A stretch of DNA of 40,134 nucleotides from Rhodanobacteraceae bacterium (GTDB lineage Bacteria; Acidobacteriota; Terriglobia; Terriglobales; Acidobacteriaceae), in contig JANXWZ010000056.1 in the NCBI GenBank assembly GCA_025350865.1, positions 1 to 40,134 on the forward strand, written 5' to 3'. The position numbers were made by a program, and so were the translations under genes. The first letter of the stretch is position 1. Every line of letters begins with the position of its first letter. This document shows positions 15,606 to 24,264 of this stretch, one piece after another. Below the pieces are notes generated by a model. The model had not been told where the DNA came from. It did no database searches and was given only the letters and a program-made list of their open reading frames with translations.

Positions 15606-15782
15606 TCACTGAACCAGGCCGCTGCTTCCTTCCTTCGCTTCCAGCGGCCGCCGATTGGTGGCCGCGTCCAGGAGCTGGCGGGTCGTAAAGACCGCATCGG
15701 TGGAATCCGAAAACTCCACAAGGACCTCGGCCCCATCGATTCACTCCACCGAAACAATCTCAACCTCAGGTTGCGTTGACAT
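15606..15782 (-). pseudogene. Small 58-codon gene interrupted by an in-frame TGA
   Basis: From ATG 15782, preceded at good distance by GGGGGA, the frame reads MSTQPEVEIVSVE, then TGA (15741-15743), then IDGAEVLVEFSDSTDAVF and on to RRPLEAKEGSSGLVQ and a final TGA. The peptide has a clear two-strand pattern ending in an Asp/Ser turn, with coding-like composition on both sides of the TGA. A TGG (Trp) to TGA change would restore it. I see no convincing SECIS hairpin after the TGA. It may be a recently broken gene, or a sequencing error. It is divergent from kdsB with 27 bases between the starts. Family not recognised with certainty. Confidence 0.55.
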
Positions 15783-15809
15783 AGAGTCCCCCAATAGTGC
15801 CTGATTGGC

Positions 15810-16592
15810 ATGAAGCCAAATGCATCTGCGGTCCCATTATCATTGCCTAACTTGACCAATCCTGTCCGTACGCTGGGCGTCATACCAGCCCGCCTCGCCT
15901 CCACCCGTCTCCACCGCAAGGTCCTGCGAGAGATCGCCGGACGTCCCATGCTGGCGTGGGTCTACGACGCTGCTCGCGCCTGCCCGCAGCTTGACGACCT
16001 CCTGATCGCCACCGACTCCGAGGAAGTTGAAGCGTTGTGCAAGCAGCACAACATGCCCGTGGTGATGACCAGCCCCGACCTTCCCAGCGGTTCCGATCGC
16101 GTCCACGCGGTCGCCCAGACGCATCCGGCGGACATCTACGTGAACATCCAGGGCGACGAGCCACTTCTGCGCCCCGAACACCTGACGGCCCTGCTTGCCC
16201 CGTTCGCTTCGTCGGCCGCCGACGTCACGACGCTGAAAGTGCGGTGTGCGCCGCCAAATATCGCGAACCCCAATGCAGTAAAGGTGGTGACCGCGATCGA
16301 CGGTCGTGCGCTTTACTTTTCGCGGTCCACCGTGCCATACGACCGTGACGGCATCGGTCCGCCGGTCTGGAAACATCTCGGCATCTACGCCTACCGTGCC
16401 GCGGCACTGAACCAGTTCCACGCACTCGCGCCAAGTTTCCTCGAACTCACCGAGCGGTTGGAACAACTGCGCTTCCTCGAAAACAACATCTCCGTCTACG
16501 TGGCCGAAACCGACTTCGACACCATCGGGGTCGACACCGAGGAAGACCTGAAGCGAGTCGAGGAAATCCTTCGCGACCGAGCCGAGCTCTAG
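15810..16592 (+). CDS. kdsB: 3-deoxy-manno-octulosonate cytidylyltransferase
   Basis: 260 residues. It activates KDO as CMP-KDO for lipopolysaccharide inner core synthesis, in the cytosol. Landmarks: TLGVIPARLASTRLHRKVL (the family IPARxxSTRLPGK loop, here with His-Arg in place of Pro-Gly), ATDSEEV, LPSGSDRV, VNIQGDEPLL with the metal-binding Asp, and FLELTERLEQLRFLENN. The first about 20 residues before TLGVIPARL are extra and no clear ribosome site supports the ATG, so the true start might be a little further in. Its TAG overlaps the stop of the convergent gene in a shared CTAG. Confidence 0.93.
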   Translation: MKPNASAVPLSLPNLTNPVRTLGVIPARLASTRLHRKVLREIAGRPMLAWVYDAARACPQLDDLLIATDSEEVEALCKQHNMPVVMTSPDLPSGSDRVHAVAQTHPADIYVNIQGDEPLLRPEHLTALLAPFASSAADVTTLKVRCAPPNIANPNAVKVVTAIDGRALYFSRSTVPYDRDGIGPPVWKHLGIYAYRAAALNQFHALAPSFLELTERLEQLRFLENNISVYVAETDFDTIGVDTEEDLKRVEEILRDRAEL

Positions 16593-18082
16593 GTGCTCAC
16601 CACGATCAGCGTCCGCCACTCGCTAAAGACCACTGCCCCATCCGCCCCCACCGACCATACCCTCCACCGATAGCGTCCCTTAGCACGCGCAAACTTCCCT
16701 ACAACGGCGGTCCGCAGGCGCGAATTCGCGTCGCGTACAAAGAACAGATTCGTCGCGCCCTCTCCGAGCGCCCACTCGACCACCTGCAGCGAAGCGCCGC
16801 CCCGGTTGTCCCACCAAAGTTGCGGCTGTGGCGACCGCACATCCCCATCCGGCGGTGCAGCCTGCGAAATACCCAACGGCTTCGGGCTCTCATTTTCCAG
16901 CGGATTCGATTCAGCTTTGCCCAGCGTCGCCTGGCTGAGCACGTCGTACGCGTTGCGCTGCATTGGTCGCGTCATGTTCGGAGATAGCTGCAGTATTTCC
17001 CACCGGCCACTCGTGGCCCTGCGCAAAACTGCCAGTCCAAAAGCAACGCTGAAGTCCCGCTGACCATATCCAACCGCGCGCAACGCCAATACAGCGAATC
17101 CGACACGGATATGTCCGGCCGTAGCTTCCACCTGCGTGCCGCCGCCGTCGCCAATCGCGTTTCTGAAGGCACGGTCAGCCACCGCTACGGCAGCCGCATC
17201 GTCTGCCGACGATGGCCGATAGAGAGTCCTCTCCCCGGCATCCTCCAGCCACAGATACATCGACCGGGCAGCCGCAGGGCCGCGGCCACCCACGGCCAGA
17301 ACCGCGGCCTCGGGGTCGAACTTCGGGCGTAGCAGCGGACCGTCATCTTCGGTCTGCGGGTGGTAGACGGCGACCACCCGCGACACCATTCCATACTGTG
17401 CTACGGCGCTGCTATTAGCCCGCGACCAGCCGACAGGCAGCGGGCCGCCCACCAGCGCGTCGGGCGCATACTGCGTTCCAGCCACCGCCTGTAGTCGCGA
17501 CGGCAGATCGTCGTCGTAAACATCGTCGAAGTGCACCTGTAGTTGCGAGAACCGTTGCTCGACGCTGCGCTCAAAACTATCCCACTGCGGATCGTGCCTG
17601 ACCGTGCCGCTGCGGATCGCGTTGGCTGCCGCGGCTGCCGCAGGCAAGTCGTTGGTGGAGACGCCGAAGCTCCCCACCGTCTGGCCGGCATCGCCCGCAT
17701 TTTTGCCTACAGTGCTAGCCGCCTGCCCGAAGCTTCCCACAGTTTGGCCCGTGCTTCCAGCCGTCTGGCCTGTAGAGCCGGCAGTCTCGCCGAAACTACC
17801 CGCCGTCTGCCCAACTGAACCCGCTGTCTGCCCAACTGACCCGGCGGTCTGCCCGAATTCCGCCATAGTTTTTTCCTGATACTGCGGAACGATCGGTGCA
17901 CTCCCGCCCGCCATACGATTCCTGGGCCGCGGGCTGGGATTGTGCAGCACGACCCAGATGGTCAGCGTCCCGGACCTCGGGGCGGTCCCAGAACTGTCCA
18001 CCCCTTGCGCCAATAGCCCCATCGTGGAGAGCACCAGAAGGAGGTTTGCAAAATGCCGCGTTACCCTTGCCGAACGAAGCAT
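16589..18082 (-). CDS. Exported heptapeptide-repeat protein
   Basis: 497 residues from ATG 18082, with a GGGGG run upstream. There is a signal peptide (FANLLLVLSTMGLLAQG). Residues 77-139 are nine tandem heptads of the form GQTAGSx (variants GETAGST, GQAASTV, GKNAGDA), flanked by Ala-rich sequence. The rest is a globular domain with no motif I recognise: an Asp-rich FDDVYDDDLPSR region, a beta-rich middle and a C-terminal YRWRVWSVGADGAVVFSEWR that looks like the last strands of an immunoglobulin-like or FnIII-like fold. It probably sits in the periplasm, outer membrane or outside the cell. It lies 62 bases downstream of the HAD gene. The DNA repeat allows slippage, so copy number may vary. 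Confidence 0.78.
   Translation of the reverse strand: MLRSARVTRHFANLLLVLSTMGLLAQGVDSSGTAPRSGTLTIWVVLHNPSPRPRNRMAGGSAPIVPQYQEKTMAEFGQTAGSVGQTAGSVGQTAGSFGETAGSTGQTAGSTGQTVGSFGQAASTVGKNAGDAGQTVGSFGVSTNDLPAAAAAANAIRSGTVRHDPQWDSFERSVEQRFSQLQVHFDDVYDDDLPSRLQAVAGTQYAPDALVGGPLPVGWSRANSSAVAQYGMVSRVVAVYHPQTEDDGPLLRPKFDPEAAVLAVGGRGPAAARSMYLWLEDAGERTLYRPSSADDAAAVAVADRAFRNAIGDGGGTQVEATAGHIRVGFAVLALRAVGYGQRDFSVAFGLAVLRRATSGRWEILQLSPNMTRPMQRNAYDVLSQATLGKAESNPLENESPKPLGISQAAPPDGDVRSPQPQLWWDNRGGASLQVVEWALGEGATNLFFVRDANSRLRTAVVGKFARAKGRYRWRVWSVGADGAVVFSEWRTLIVVST
17666..17854 (-). repeat. Nine 21-bp tandem repeats encoding GQTAGSx heptads
   Basis: An in-frame 21-base periodicity inside the exported protein gene. 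The units nearest the start (GQTAGSV, GQTAGSV, GQTAGSF) are most alike and those farther away are degenerate, suggesting recent duplication at one end. Confidence 0.9.
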
Positions 18083-18144
18083 CTCCACCCCCGGGCCAGC
18101 CCTTAGCTTATACGGACTCGCCAGGTCGCCGAATGGTGGCAAAC

Positions 18145-18810
18145 TCAGATCGATTGAAACTCCAGCGCTACTTCATCCCCTGCCGCCGTGGCCTTCAACC
18201 CGGTCAGCGAGCCCACTACCCACTCCGCCCCGGCCCCATAAAGATCCTCAGCCGCATGTGTTCCCAACACGCCCAACACCCGGCTACCCGCAGCCTTGCC
18301 CGACCCCACCCCGGTGGGCGCATCTTCGATCACGACACAATCCGCTGGCTCCAGGCCCAGAATCCGAGCCCCACTGATGTAAGGCTCGGGATGCGGCTTG
18401 CCGTTGACCACATCGCTGCCGGTAATCATTCGCGCTGGCTGTGGGAGCCCGGCAGCCTTCAGCCGAGCCACCATGAGCCGCCGCGTGGCTGAAGTGACAA
18501 TCGTCCAACGCTCCACCGGCAAGGAGTTCAGCAACTCCCGGACGCCGGGCAGAACGAGAAGATCGTCCACATCGTCAATCTCCATGTCCTCGATCAGTTT
18601 GAGGCCTTCGCGAGCCTGATCGTCCGTGAAATCCGGACGGAGCCCCAACATTACATCCACCGCCCGCGTTCCATGCGAAATCTCAAACTGCTCGGCATTC
18701 GGAACCCCATAGTGCGCCGCCCAGCGCCGCCAACAACGATTCACCGACCCAATGGAGCTGATCAGCACCCCATCCATATCGAACAGCAGACCCTTCGTTG
18801 AAACGATCAC
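18145..18810 (-). CDS. HAD-IA family phosphatase
   Basis: 221 residues with a GTG start at 18810 preceded by a G-rich stretch. HAD motifs: I DMDGV (nucleophile Asp in LFDMDGVLISS), II VTSATRR, III the Lys in GKPHPEP, IV VVIEDAPTG. The cap is the helical C1 type. Such enzymes hydrolyse small sugar phosphates (beta-phosphoglucomutase / glycerol-3-phosphatase / 2-deoxyglucose-6-phosphatase group), and the exact substrate is not visible. Genes for phosphohexomutase and GDP-mannose synthesis lie upstream on the same strand, but a 118-base gap with repeats separates it from them. Confidence 0.87.
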   Translation of the reverse strand: MIVSTKGLLFDMDGVLISSIGSVNRCWRRWAAHYGVPNAEQFEISHGTRAVDVMLGLRPDFTDDQAREGLKLIEDMEIDDVDDLLVLPGVRELLNSLPVERWTIVTSATRRLMVARLKAAGLPQPARMITGSDVVNGKPHPEPYISGARILGLEPADCVVIEDAPTGVGSGKAAGSRVLGVLGTHAAEDLYGAGAEWVVGSLTGLKATAAGDEVALEFQSI

Positions 18811-18845
18811 AACCCACCCAATCCCTTGTCATCTCATTCTTTTGT

Positions 18846-18880
18846 TGTGATTCCGCAGTGCAACGGAGGAATCTGCTTCT
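18846..18880 (+). repeat. GTCATTC-type dispersed repeat, copy 2
   Basis: TGTGATTCCGCAGTGCAACG followed by GAGGAATCTGCTTCT, with GATTCC (18849-18854) pairing with GGAATC (18868-18873). It is a variant of the repeat at 4357, 20378 and 39074. Confidence 0.5.
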
Positions 18881-18883
18881 CGC

Positions 18884-18917
18884 ATTTATCCGCGCCGATC
18901 CGTGCAAATCCGTGGTG
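18884..18917 (+). repeat. Phased ATCCG repeat
   Basis: ATCCGCGCCG, ATCCGTGCAA and ATCCGTGGTGG start at 18888, 18898 and 18908, exactly 10 bases apart. It lies just past the stop of the phosphohexomutase gene. The 35.7-kb terminator hairpin also uses ATCCG-rich arms. Confidence 0.55.
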
Positions 18918-18928
18918 GCTTGCTCTAT

Positions 18929-20356
18929 TCAAGCAGCCAACACAAACTTCTCCGCCACCTTCAACACCTCGGCGACACTCTCCACCGAGCAGCTCTCGCA
19001 ATAGACACGCAGTAGAGGCTCCGTACCACTGGCCCGCAGCAGCAGCCAGGTCTCAGCGGCGTTTGGCTTGTCTGCACAAGCCGTGTTCTCCAGGAAGAAT
19101 TTGATGCCATCCAGCGTCTCCACCTTCAGCACCCTCATCCCTGCGAATTCATCCCCGACCTTCGTCGCGCCCGCCCGGCGTATCGCCGACCGCTTCAACT
19201 CGTCGCTGATATGCATGTCGATGCGGCCATACTGATGCTCGCCAAATTCCTCTTGCAGCGATGCAACAAGTTGGCCGAGCGTCTTTTTCTCATCTGCCAT
19301 CACGTTCGCCAGCAGTAACGAGTTCAGCAGCCCATCGCGCTCCGGCAGATGGCGTTTGATCCCGACACCGCCAGACTCCTCGCCGCCGATCAGGATGTCT
19401 TCGGTCAGCATCAGGTCGCAGACATACTTGAAGCCGATGCCATGCTCGTGTAGCTTGCGCCCGTGCTTGGCGGCAATGCGGTCCAGCATCTTGGTGGTGT
19501 TGAAGGCCCGCGTCACCTCGCCCGGCCACTGCTTCGTTTCGAGCAGCCACTTCAGCAGGATCGCAAAGATCTTGTGCGCGTCCACCACGTTGCCATGCTC
19601 GTCGACTGCGCCAATGCGGTCTGCATCGCCATCGGTGATGAACCCGGCGTCGCACTTTTCCGACTGGACCCTTACCTGCGTCTCTGCGATGTGCGGCAGA
19701 ATCGGTTCCGGATTAATCCCCGGAAACGCCGGGTTGATCTCCGACCGCATCTCCACAAACGGAATCTCCGCTCGCTTAAAGATCCCTGCCAGAATCCCGC
19801 GTCCCGCGCCATACATACAGTCATGGAGAAAGCGATAGCCGGAAGCCTTGATGGCAGGAAGGTCGGCGAACTTCTCGATCGCGGCAATGTACGGTGGGTT
19901 GAAGTCCACCTCTTCGATCAGACCGCGCTCCGCCGCCGCATCGAGCGGCTTGTCGAGATACGTCTCAATGGCCGTGATGATCGAAGGCTTCCCCGATCCA
20001 CCATAGCTGGCTTTGTACTTCACGCCATTCCACTCGGCCGGGTTGTGGCTGGAAGTAATCATCACGCCGCCCGCCGCTCCGCGCTCGCGTACTGCGAACG
20101 ACAGCGCCGGCGTCGGTGTAATGCGATCCGCCAGTAAAACCGGGATCCCAGCCTCCGCCAGCACTTCACCCACGATCCGGGCGAACGCCTGCGACTTGAA
20201 CCGCGTGTCCCACCCGATGCATACGCCCTTCGCCGCATCCTCTTCGGACAGCACATAGTGTGCAATCGCCCGGGCTGCCACCCGTACATTCTCATGCGTA
20301 AAGTCGTCCGCGATAATGCCGCGCCAGCCATCCGTCCCAAACTTGATTACGCTCAT
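18929..20356 (-). CDS. Phosphoglucomutase/phosphomannomutase family protein
   Basis: 475 residues, four-domain alpha-D-phosphohexomutase. FGTDGWRGIIADDF opens domain 1. The phosphoserine loop is TSSHNPAEWNGVKYK, the Mg loop is DGDADRIGAVD, sugar recognition is GGEESGGVG, and the C-terminal phosphate loop is RASGTEPLLRVYCE. It moves phosphate between C6 and C1 of glucose and/or mannose. With the mannose-1-phosphate guanylyltransferase gene directly upstream, a role in supplying mannose-1-phosphate for GDP-mannose is likely, though dual specificity is common. Confidence 0.92.
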   Translation of the reverse strand: MSVIKFGTDGWRGIIADDFTHENVRVAARAIAHYVLSEEDAAKGVCIGWDTRFKSQAFARIVGEVLAEAGIPVLLADRITPTPALSFAVRERGAAGGVMITSSHNPAEWNGVKYKASYGGSGKPSIITAIETYLDKPLDAAAERGLIEEVDFNPPYIAAIEKFADLPAIKASGYRFLHDCMYGAGRGILAGIFKRAEIPFVEMRSEINPAFPGINPEPILPHIAETQVRVQSEKCDAGFITDGDADRIGAVDEHGNVVDAHKIFAILLKWLLETKQWPGEVTRAFNTTKMLDRIAAKHGRKLHEHGIGFKYVCDLMLTEDILIGGEESGGVGIKRHLPERDGLLNSLLLANVMADEKKTLGQLVASLQEEFGEHQYGRIDMHISDELKRSAIRRAGATKVGDEFAGMRVLKVETLDGIKFFLENTACADKPNAAETWLLLRASGTEPLLRVYCESCSVESVAEVLKVAEKFVLAA

Positions 20357-20377
20357 CTACATCAACCTCGAAAGCAC

Positions 20378-20410
20378 GTCATTCTGCCGAAGCCAGAATC
20401 TCAGTATTTG
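20378..20410 (+). repeat. GTCATTC-type dispersed repeat, copy 3
   Basis: GTCATTCTGCCGAAGCCAG followed by AATCTCAGTATTTG. ATTCTG (20381-20386) pairs perfectly with CAGAAT (20394-20399). It lies between the manC-like and phosphohexomutase genes, and its tail AATCTCAGTATTTG is identical to copy 4 at 39074-39106 read on the other strand. Confidence 0.7.
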
Positions 20411-20442
20411 CCTTTGCACTGGCTAACAACCACCAACTGCCT

Positions 20443-21573
20443 CTAAATTAGATCTTCGCGCTTCAACTCGTTATGCACCATGCGCACAATCTTGCTGACA
20501 TCCTGCGAGCGTTCCCGCGTTGTAATCAGCAGCGCATCGTCGGTCTCGACAACCACCAACCCACTCACTCCCAGCAGCGCCACCAGCTTGCCGGGCGCGT
20601 ATACATAATTGCCCTTGGATTGGATGGCAGCGATCCCGCTGGTACCGCCGTCAATCACATTTTCGTCACCCGACGCGCCCAAATGTTCATGCAGCGACGC
20701 CCACGATCCAAGGTCGTTCCAACCGAAGTCCGCCGGCAGGCAGAAAATGTTCGACCGATTCTCGCCCTTGGCCGACCGCGGCTCCAGCACCGCATAGTCG
20801 ACCGAAATGTTCTCGCACTTGGGATACTCCTCGGCAAAAACCTTCTCGAATTCAGGCGTTCCATGAGCAGCCGCGATGGCCTCCAGATGCGGAGCCATAT
20901 CAGGTGCGTGTTCGCGAATCGCATTGGCCAGCGTTCGCGCGCTCCACAGGAAGATTCCGCCGTTCCACGCGTAGTTCCCCGCGTTGATGAACCGTTCCGC
21001 AGTTGTATAGTCCGGCTTCTCGCGGAAGCGACGAACACGGCGCACGGGCACCGCATCCTTGCACTCTTCCGAGAGAAATACGCCCTGCTCGATATACCCG
21101 TAGCCAGTCTCGATTCGCGTCGGCGGAACTCCCAACACGACGATGTATTCCCCCGCCGCCGCCAGCCGTACACCCGCCCGGATCACCTCGGCAAACCGCT
21201 CGATGTTCGAGACAACGTGGTCCGAAGGGAAGATGCCGATAACCGCATCCGGATCGGTCTTCTCCAGCAGAAATGCGGTCAAACCGCAGGCCGGGGCAGT
21301 GTTGCGAGCACAGGGCTCGCTGATGATATGGTCCGGCGGAATTGTCGGCATCTGCTGCGAGATTGTCTTATCCAGCCAGTGGTTGGTGACCACCCAGACG
21401 TCTTCGGCCTTCGCCACTGGCAGCAATCGCGTCAACGTCTGCTGAATCATCGTGTCGTCGCCATCCAGCGCCAGCACCTGCTTTGCGCGAGCGCGCCGGC
21501 TACGCGGCCAGAATCGTGTCCCACTGCCCCCCGCCAGAATGACCGGAGAAAATCGAATGCTTTCAAGTGCCAT
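20443..21573 (-). CDS. manC: Mannose-1-phosphate guanylyltransferase
   Basis: 376 residues. The nucleotidyltransferase signature is VILAGGSGTRFWPRSRRARAK, followed by FPSDHVV, then GYGYIEQG, FREKPDY and WNGGIFLW, all typical of GDP-mannose pyrophosphorylases. The protein ends with the left-handed helix region and has no C-terminal cupin isomerase domain, so it is the single-function form. It makes GDP-mannose from mannose-1-phosphate and GTP for polysaccharides or glycoconjugates. It lies between the aminotransferase (73-base gap) and the phosphohexomutase (86-base gap with a repeat) on the same strand. Confidence 0.93.
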   Translation of the reverse strand: MALESIRFSPVILAGGSGTRFWPRSRRARAKQVLALDGDDTMIQQTLTRLLPVAKAEDVWVVTNHWLDKTISQQMPTIPPDHIISEPCARNTAPACGLTAFLLEKTDPDAVIGIFPSDHVVSNIERFAEVIRAGVRLAAAGEYIVVLGVPPTRIETGYGYIEQGVFLSEECKDAVPVRRVRRFREKPDYTTAERFINAGNYAWNGGIFLWSARTLANAIREHAPDMAPHLEAIAAAHGTPEFEKVFAEEYPKCENISVDYAVLEPRSAKGENRSNIFCLPADFGWNDLGSWASLHEHLGASGDENVIDGGTSGIAAIQSKGNYVYAPGKLVALLGVSGLVVVETDDALLITTRERSQDVSKIVRMVHNELKREDLI

Positions 21574-21646
21574 ACGTCAATGGTAGAGGAAACCTGCCGC
21601 TAACCCAAATCGTTCCATCTGTGGCCGTCTAGCAGTTGAGCTTTTC

Positions 21647-22843
21647 CTACCCCAGCTTCCCGAACCACTCCTTCATGCTGGCAATGCCCTTGTCGATCAC
21701 CTCAGGAGCCACCGCATACGAGAGCCGAATGTGGTCCGTCGTCCCAAACGGCTCGCCAGGAACCGCCACCACAAACGCCTCGCTCAACAACCGCGAAGCT
21801 ACATCAGAAGCCGTGCTCAAGCCATTGCGCCCGTAGAACGACGACACATTCGGGTACACATAGAACGCGCCCTGCGGCACGGTGCAGGTGATTCCGGGAA
21901 TGGTCTTGAAGCCCGCAATAATGCGATCCCGCAGCTCGATATAGTTCGCCTTCATCTCCACAACGCAATCCTGCGAGGAGGTGAGCGCAGCAATCGACGC
22001 ACGCTGCACAAACGTCGCCGCGTTCGACGTCGACTGCGACTGCAGCTTGCCCATGGCCGAAATCACTACCTTAGGTCCAAGCGCAAAACCCGCGCGCCAG
22101 CCCGTCATCGCATACGTCTTCGAGAGCGAACCGAGAACGATGATGTGCTCCTTGCAATCCGTAATCGAAGCGCCACTGACCGGTTTGCCTTCGAAGTTCA
22201 GGTACGCGTAACACTCATCGAGCATCACGTACACACCACGCGCATGAGCCAGACGGACGATCGCTTCAACGTCTTCTGCAGCCATCACCGCGCCCGAGGG
22301 ATTCGACGGTGTATTCAGGATGATCGCCTTCGTCTTGTCGGTCATCGCGGCTTCAATCATGCCCGCTGTCACGCGGAAATTCTCGCTCTCGGACGACTCA
22401 ACGTACTTCACCACGCCACCCGCATACTGGATGATGTCCTTGAACGAAACCCAGTACGGAACGGGCAGAATCACCTCGTCGCCGTGGTCGACCAGCACCT
22501 GAATCGCATTGAACAACGCCAGCTTGCCGCCGGTCGTAAACACGCACTCGTCAGCGGCGTAATCCGTACCGAAATCCTCTTTGTGCCGAGCCACAATCGC
22601 CTTGCGAATCTCCGGGATGCCGGCCACGGCGGTATAGCGCGTGTAGCCCTGGTTGATCGCGTCAATCGCCGCATCCTTGATGTGGCGCGGCGTCTCAAAG
22701 TGAGGCTCACCTGCGGCAAAGTCAGAAAGCTTGACACCCGAAGCCTTCAGTCGAAGCGCCTCGGCGGCAATTGCCATGGTGGCTGAAACTTCAATGCGGT
22801 TGATTCGGTCGGTAAGAATTTTGGTGGCGATCATTGTGCTCAT
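21647..22843 (-). CDS. PLP-dependent aminotransferase, aspartate type (class Ib)
   Basis: 398 residues of fold type I aminotransferases. The PLP lysine is in SLSKTYAMTGWRAGFALG. NTPSNPSGAVM carries the substrate/PLP Asn, DECYAYL the Asp-x-x-Tyr pair, and RLSYAV the C-terminal Arg that binds the alpha-carboxylate. The best match is aspartate aminotransferase of the Thermus/Bacillus Ib group, converting aspartate and 2-oxoglutarate to oxaloacetate and glutamate; prephenate or other amino-group acceptors are possible. The start is ATG 22843, with a second ATG three codons on. It is divergent from the M50 protease gene over 151 bases. Confidence 0.9.
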   Translation of the reverse strand: MSTMIATKILTDRINRIEVSATMAIAAEALRLKASGVKLSDFAAGEPHFETPRHIKDAAIDAINQGYTRYTAVAGIPEIRKAIVARHKEDFGTDYAADECVFTTGGKLALFNAIQVLVDHGDEVILPVPYWVSFKDIIQYAGGVVKYVESSESENFRVTAGMIEAAMTDKTKAIILNTPSNPSGAVMAAEDVEAIVRLAHARGVYVMLDECYAYLNFEGKPVSGASITDCKEHIIVLGSLSKTYAMTGWRAGFALGPKVVISAMGKLQSQSTSNAATFVQRASIAALTSSQDCVVEMKANYIELRDRIIAGFKTIPGITCTVPQGAFYVYPNVSSFYGRNGLSTASDVASRLLSEAFVVAVPGEPFGTTDHIRLSYAVAPEVIDKGIASMKEWFGKLG

Positions 22844-22994
22844 ATCGATAGTCTTTCAGAAAAATTCATTCCGATAAAGGCTGATCCGCACGTTGTGTTA
22901 CATCCGGGATCGGTTTTCGGTTACCAAAGCTCGTGCGCTCAGGACCTTCGTAGAATGGACCGCTCCCAGCCAGCGCCGATAACCTACATCCACT

Positions 22995-24260
22995 ATGAGA
23001 TTCATTCGGCGCCGAATTCGTGGAATTTATATCCTGCACGCGATCATCTCCTGCTTCCTGGGGCTTAGCGGGCTGGCAGAATTCAAACGGATTCCTCAGC
23101 ACGCCTTGTTGGCCAGCTGCGCCCTTCTCATCAGCTTTGTCGCGGTAGGCGTGGTGAACGCGATCGCGTGGTGGAGCACACGCAATCCCAGCCCGTACCG
23201 CAACACCTGGGCCACTGCAGCGAGCGCCCTTTCGGTAATCGAAGGAGTGGCCATGCTGTGGCGGAGTCATTGGGTCGTTGCCGCGACCAGCCCAGGCGTG
23301 GTGAGCATCGCAGTGGGAATCGTCGGTCTGGCAATCTTCTCGCAGGGAGGTTCCGGTGCTCCAGAATCTTCCGCCGCGCCGGTAAAACCCCGCCCTGTCG
23401 CCGGGGATCGCACCATTCCATGGGGTCAGCGAATCTTCGGTGTGCTGTCCTTTGCGTTGGAGATGGGGGCGGTCGTCTTCTGGGCGAGGTGGTCACACAA
23501 CCACGGCATGCAGGCGAGCCATATCCCCTGGTACCTCGCGTTCACCCTGGCCATCCTCATCACGACGGCGCTGCATGAGTGCGGCCACGCCCTGATGGCG
23601 CAACACTTCAAGATGCAGTTGCTGAGCTTCAACGCCGGACTGCTACAGTGGCGGAAACTGCAGGGCAAATGGACCTTCCAATTGAATTGGGATGGGTTGT
23701 TCAGCCTGGGCGGTGCGGTCCGCGTCGCGCCAACCAGCTTAGATCGCCCGCAGACAGACGAACTTTGCATGATCGCCGCCGGGCCGCTCGTCAACCTAAT
23801 GACCGGAGGGTTGCTGCTCTGGGCTGTCGCGGCGACGCACTGGCCCGTCGACAGCCAGCTGTGGAGAATCCTCGCGTACGCCGGATCGTTCAGCCTGATC
23901 GCTGCAATCACCAATATGCTGCCATTCCGAATGGATTGCGGTGGCTACTCAGACGGCGCCCAGATCTTGCAGATCCTGACGCATAGTCCGGCCAGAACAT
24001 CGTTGCTCTGGGTGGAAGGCAAAACGGCCGACTCCGAACCGCAGGAGTGGCCTACGTTCGGGCCATGTGTCTTCCCTCGCGACCGACGCAAGGTGCCCAG
24101 GCCGACTTTGGGGCAGCCTTCCTTCGACGCGGCGCGGGCTGCCTTAGTCACTGTCAGTTACTATGCCGAACTAAGACTGGCGGACCAAGCAACGGAGCAA
24201 CGCGGTTTGGATCCCGTCCAGATGCTCCGCGAGGCATGGCTTGCTCAAACGATGGGCTAG
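22995..24260 (+). CDS. M50-type intramembrane metalloprotease-like protein
   Basis: 421 residues with about seven predicted membrane spans. The zinc motif HECGH (194-198) lies within a span, and NMLPFRMDCGGYSDGAQIL follows near residues 310-330, where the N...P...DG arrangement supplies the third ligand Asp of site-2 proteases. It differs from RseP in lacking a visible PDZ domain and in having three extra N-terminal spans. Possible jobs are membrane-protein cleavage in signalling. A sigma/anti-sigma operon lies convergently downstream with 4 bases between the stops, which makes an anti-sigma factor an attractive but unproven substrate. No strong ribosome site precedes the ATG. Confidence 0.8.
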   Translation: MRFIRRRIRGIYILHAIISCFLGLSGLAEFKRIPQHALLASCALLISFVAVGVVNAIAWWSTRNPSPYRNTWATAASALSVIEGVAMLWRSHWVVAATSPGVVSIAVGIVGLAIFSQGGSGAPESSAAPVKPRPVAGDRTIPWGQRIFGVLSFALEMGAVVFWARWSHNHGMQASHIPWYLAFTLAILITTALHECGHALMAQHFKMQLLSFNAGLLQWRKLQGKWTFQLNWDGLFSLGGAVRVAPTSLDRPQTDELCMIAAGPLVNLMTGGLLLWAVAATHWPVDSQLWRILAYAGSFSLIAAITNMLPFRMDCGGYSDGAQILQILTHSPARTSLLWVEGKTADSEPQEWPTFGPCVFPRDRRKVPRPTLGQPSFDAARAALVTVSYYAELRLADQATEQRGLDPVQMLREAWLAQTMG

Positions 24261-24264
24261 GCCG

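Noticed and set aside
15741..15743. In-frame TGA as selenocysteine
   Set aside because: Only a weak 4-bp hairpin follows, no Sec machinery is visible in the window, and the position fits a lost Trp.
17666..17854. CRISPR-like array
   Set aside because: The 21-base units are contiguous, without spacers, and are in-frame codons of a protein.
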